Of a stretch of DNA of 64,000 nucleotides, positions 61,580 through 64,000 are shown in pieces (within the stretch, counting starts at the first letter, position 1; each line of letters starts with the position of its first letter). Origin of the DNA: Candidatus Latescibacterota bacterium (lineage in GTDB: Bacteria > Krumholzibacteriota > Krumholzibacteriia > JACNKJ01); the NCBI GenBank assembly GCA_020633725.1, contig JACKDC010000002.1, positions 620,001 through 684,000 of the forward strand, given 5' to 3'. Made by a program: the position numbers and the translations under genes. The notes under the pieces were generated by a model. It searched no databases and was not told the DNA's origin. It saw only the letters and a program-made list of their open reading frames with translations.

Positions 61580-63103
61580 ATGTTCTTCGCGATCGTGGAC
61601 AACGTCCTGAGCTGGATGATCTTCTTTCCGCTCATCGGCGCGGGCGTCCTGCTGCTGCTCCCCTCGAGCAAGGCGAGCTGGATCAAGGGCGTGGCCGTGG
61701 CGGCCACCCTGCCGCCGCTCTTCTGGGCGGTTCAGCTCTTCGTCGCCTTCCAGCGCAACTTCCCCGGGCTGCAGCTCCAGCAGTTCCAGTTCACCGAGGG
61801 GCCGCGCACGTGGATCGGCAGCTTCAACATCAACTACTTCCTTGGCGTGGACGGCATCAGCATCTCCATGGTGCTGCTCACCGCGCTGATCAGCACGATC
61901 GCGGTGATCGCGAGCTTCGGGATCAACCGGCAGCTCAAGGCCTACTTCGCGCTGTTCCTGCTGCTGGACGCGGGGATGATGGGCGTCTTCTGCGCCCTGG
62001 ACTTCTTCCTCTTCTACGTGTTCTGGGAGATCATGCTGCTGCCGATGTACTTCCTCATCGGCATCTGGGGCGGCCCCAACAAGATCTACGCGGCGATCAA
62101 GTTCTTCCTCTACACGCTCTTCGGCAGCGTGTTCATGCTGCTCGCGGTGATCTTCCTCTACTTCAAGGCCGGCCACACCTTCAACATGGTGGAGATGATG
62201 GAGACGAGCCGGCACCTCGTCATGGGCGTGCAGGTGCTGCTCTGGTTCGCGTTCTACATCGGCTTCGCGATCAAGATCCCCGCCTTCCCCTTCCACACCT
62301 GGCTGCCCGACGCCCACGTGGAAGCGCCCACGGCCATCAGCGTCATCCTGGCCGGCGTGCTGCTGAAGATGGGCACCTACGGCCTGCTGCGGATCAACTT
62401 CGCGCTGCTGCCCGAGGCCACGGCCAAGCTGGCCTGGGTGCTGGCGCTGATCGGCATGATCAACATCGTCTACGGCGCGCTCTGCGCCATGGCCCAGAGC
62501 GACCTCAAGAAGCTCGTGGCCTACTCGTCCATCTCGCACATGGGCTACGTGATGCTGGGCATGGCCTCGCTCACGCCCCAGGGGATCAACGGCGCCGTGC
62601 TGCAGATGTTCAACCACGGCACGATCACGGCCATGCTCTTCCTGCTGGTGGGCGTGGTCTACGACCGGGCGCACCACCGCCAGATCGACGGCTTCGGCGG
62701 CCTCGCCAACCAGGTGCCCGTCTACACGGGTCTCACGGCGCTGGCCTTCTTCGCGAGCCTCGGCCTGCCGGGCCTCAGCGGCTTCGTGAGCGAGGTGCTG
62801 GTCTTCATGGGCGGCTTCAAGACCTTCCCGCTCTACACGATCGTCAGCGCCACGGGCATCATCCTGACCGCCGCCTACCTGCTCTGGACGCTCCAGCGCA
62901 TGTTCCTCGGCGAGCTGAATCCCAAGTATGCGACGCTCACCGACATGAACCGTCGTGAGCTGCTCACGCTGATCCCGCTGGGCATCATCGTGATCATCCT
63001 CGGCGTCTATCCGATGCCGGTGCTGGACCTGATCTCGCAGACCCTGAACAGCCTCGTCGGCCACGTGACGAGCGCGGCGGCCGCCGGCATGGCGGGCTTC
63101 TAG
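61580..63103 (+). CDS. nuoM: NADH-quinone oxidoreductase subunit M
   Basis: A 507-residue antiporter-like proton-pumping subunit with about 14 helices. Conserved: FNINYFLGVDGISISMVLLT, FFLFYVFWEIMLLPMYFLIG (catalytic Glu), PAFPFHTWLPDAHVEAPTAI, LLKMGTYGLLRIN and SDLKKLVAYSSISHMGYVML. Length matches the family. GGGGAGG lies about 11 nt upstream of the ATG. Confidence 0.96.
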   Translation: MFFAIVDNVLSWMIFFPLIGAGVLLLLPSSKASWIKGVAVAATLPPLFWAVQLFVAFQRNFPGLQLQQFQFTEGPRTWIGSFNINYFLGVDGISISMVLLTALISTIAVIASFGINRQLKAYFALFLLLDAGMMGVFCALDFFLFYVFWEIMLLPMYFLIGIWGGPNKIYAAIKFFLYTLFGSVFMLLAVIFLYFKAGHTFNMVEMMETSRHLVMGVQVLLWFAFYIGFAIKIPAFPFHTWLPDAHVEAPTAISVILAGVLLKMGTYGLLRINFALLPEATAKLAWVLALIGMINIVYGALCAMAQSDLKKLVAYSSISHMGYVMLGMASLTPQGINGAVLQMFNHGTITAMLFLLVGVVYDRAHHRQIDGFGGLANQVPVYTGLTALAFFASLGLPGLSGFVSEVLVFMGGFKTFPLYTIVSATGIILTAAYLLWTLQRMFLGELNPKYATLTDMNRRELLTLIPLGIIVIILGVYPMPVLDLISQTLNSLVGHVTSAAAAGMAGF

Positions 63104-63118
63104 GCAAGGGGAGAGGCC

Positions 63119-64000
63119 ATGGATCTCGTCTCGATGGAGAACGTCACCAGCCTGCGGCACTTCCTGCCCGAGCTGGTGCTCGCCGGCGGGTCGCTCCTGA
63201 TCTTCCTGCTGGACCTGATCTGGGACCGCCGCCACCGGGCGCTGCACCCCTGGATCGGCGTGCTGTTCCTGCTGGTGGCGGGGATGCTGGCGCTGCCCGG
63301 CACCGGGCCGGTGCATCCCGAGGGCATGAATCTCTTCGAGAACATGCTCGTGCTGGACGGCTTCACGCGGCTCTTCCGCATCTTCTTCGCGCTGGTGGGC
63401 GTGCTCACGCTGCTCATGGCGTCGCGTAGCCGCGAGCTGCGCGGCCAGGGCGGCGAGTTCACGGCGCTGCTCTTGATCGTGGTGATGGGCATGATGCTCA
63501 TGGCCGGCGCCGCCAACCTGCTCATGGCCTACCTGGCCATGGAGACGGTCTCGCTGCTCTCCTACACGCTCGTCGGCAGCCTCAAGGGCAGCCGCCGCAG
63601 CCACGAGGCCGGCCTGAAGTACGTGATCTTCGGCGGCGTGGCCTCGGGCGCCATGCTCTACGGCTTCTCCTGGCTCTACGGCCTCACCGGCACGCTGGAC
63701 CTGGCCGCCATGGCCGAGGCCTTCCGCGGCGGCGCCGGCCAGCCGCTCACGCTCTTCCTGGCGCTGGTGCTGATCCTCGTCGGGCTCGGCTTCAAGATGG
63801 CCACGGTGCCCTTCCACATGTGGTGCCCGGACGTCTACGAGGGCGCGCCGGTGACGGTCACCGCCTTCCTGTCCGTGGGCCCCAAGGCCGCGGGCTTCGC
63901 GCTGACGCTGCGCATCCTCTACGGCGCCTTCGCCGAGCGCACCGGCGCGGGCTGGCTGCCGCTCGAGGGCCTGCCCTGGCCCACCCTGGTGGCGATCATG
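63119..64000 (+). CDS. nuoN: NADH-quinone oxidoreductase subunit N (3' partial)
   Basis: The first 294 residues of the third antiporter-like subunit; the rest runs beyond the window. It begins MDLVSMENVTSLRHFLPELV, then LLMAYLAMETVSLLSYTLVG (conserved Glu), GLKYVIFGGVASGAMLYGFS, FKMATVPFHMWCPDVYEGAP and TVTAFLSVGPKAAGFAL. The ATG lies 15 nt after nuoM with AAGGGGAGAGG as ribosome site. Being last after nuoM, it closes the usual gene order. Confidence 0.95.
   Translation, partial: MDLVSMENVTSLRHFLPELVLAGGSLLIFLLDLIWDRRHRALHPWIGVLFLLVAGMLALPGTGPVHPEGMNLFENMLVLDGFTRLFRIFFALVGVLTLLMASRSRELRGQGGEFTALLLIVVMGMMLMAGAANLLMAYLAMETVSLLSYTLVGSLKGSRRSHEAGLKYVIFGGVASGAMLYGFSWLYGLTGTLDLAAMAEAFRGGAGQPLTLFLALVLILVGLGFKMATVPFHMWCPDVYEGAPVTVTAFLSVGPKAAGFALTLRILYGAFAERTGAGWLPLEGLPWPTLVAIM

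Overview
The window is a GC-rich bacterial chromosome segment, densely packed and largely arranged in operons. At least seven predicted secreted proteins end in a FlgD-like C-terminal sorting domain of the PNPFNPxT...GR...LPSGVYxxRL...KLxLLK type. That feature, the high GC content, many lipoproteins, and a complex I operon without nuoEFG fit an uncultured FCB-affiliated lineage such as Candidatus Eisenbacteria or Krumholzibacteriota. The lineage is inference; there is no rRNA, tRNA or universal marker here to test it. I found no CRISPR array, tRNA or rRNA gene and no recognisable transposase.

Layout. 1-4.5 kb: the end of a VCBS/FG-GAP secreted protein, then a BlaI-like repressor and an M56 metallopeptidase fused to LamG and beta-helix domains, in DNA that looks lower in GC than its surroundings. 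4.5-8.7 kb (minus strand): a secreted beta-helix protein and a small DUF protein, then satD, a DUF3307-like gene and tyrA, overlapping. 9-10.7 kb: a YpdA-like flavoprotein and an envelope protein. 10.8-16.1 kb: a leucine-catabolism operon (carboxyltransferase, hydratase, biotin carboxylase, separate biotin carrier, HMG-CoA lyase). 16.1-25 kb: a Kv-type channel, several secreted or lipid-anchored proteins and three tandem related small lipoproteins. 24.3-30.2 kb: two DMT transporters, serA-serC, DinB, an aminotransferase and Bcp. 30.3-37.2 kb: an M23 peptidase, a lipoprotein, and divergent secreted S1 and S8 proteases. 37.4-41.4 kb: a DEAD-box helicase with a short leader ORF, and an AsmA-like protein.

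42.2-48.6 kb is the most interesting region: a compact bacterial microcompartment (BMC) operon. It encodes an RpiB-DeoC fusion, one BMC-H, two BMC-T and three BMC-P shell proteins, a CoA-acylating aldehyde dehydrogenase and, translationally coupled at the end, a beta-propeller lipoprotein. The shell proteins resemble what I remember of the Haliangium ochraceum shell. The enzymes fit a sugar-phosphate-utilising (SPU-like) BMC: DeoC would split deoxyribose-5-phosphate into glyceraldehyde-3-phosphate and acetaldehyde, and the dehydrogenase would turn acetaldehyde into acetyl-CoA inside the shell. The linker of the fusion and the N-terminus of the dehydrogenase share an encapsulation-peptide-like amphipathic helix.

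48.6-53.9 kb holds an uncharacterised protein, two secreted proteins and an alpha/beta hydrolase. 54.2-64 kb is the complex I operon nuoABCDHIJKLMN, with nuoN running off the end.

Genes in operons often overlap by 1-4 nt (ATGA, GTGA, TGATG), which suggests pervasive translational coupling. Three convergent gene pairs share a CTAG in which both stop codons are embedded. Promoters that can be read look like ordinary sigma-70 sites, TTGnnn-N17/18-TATnnT.
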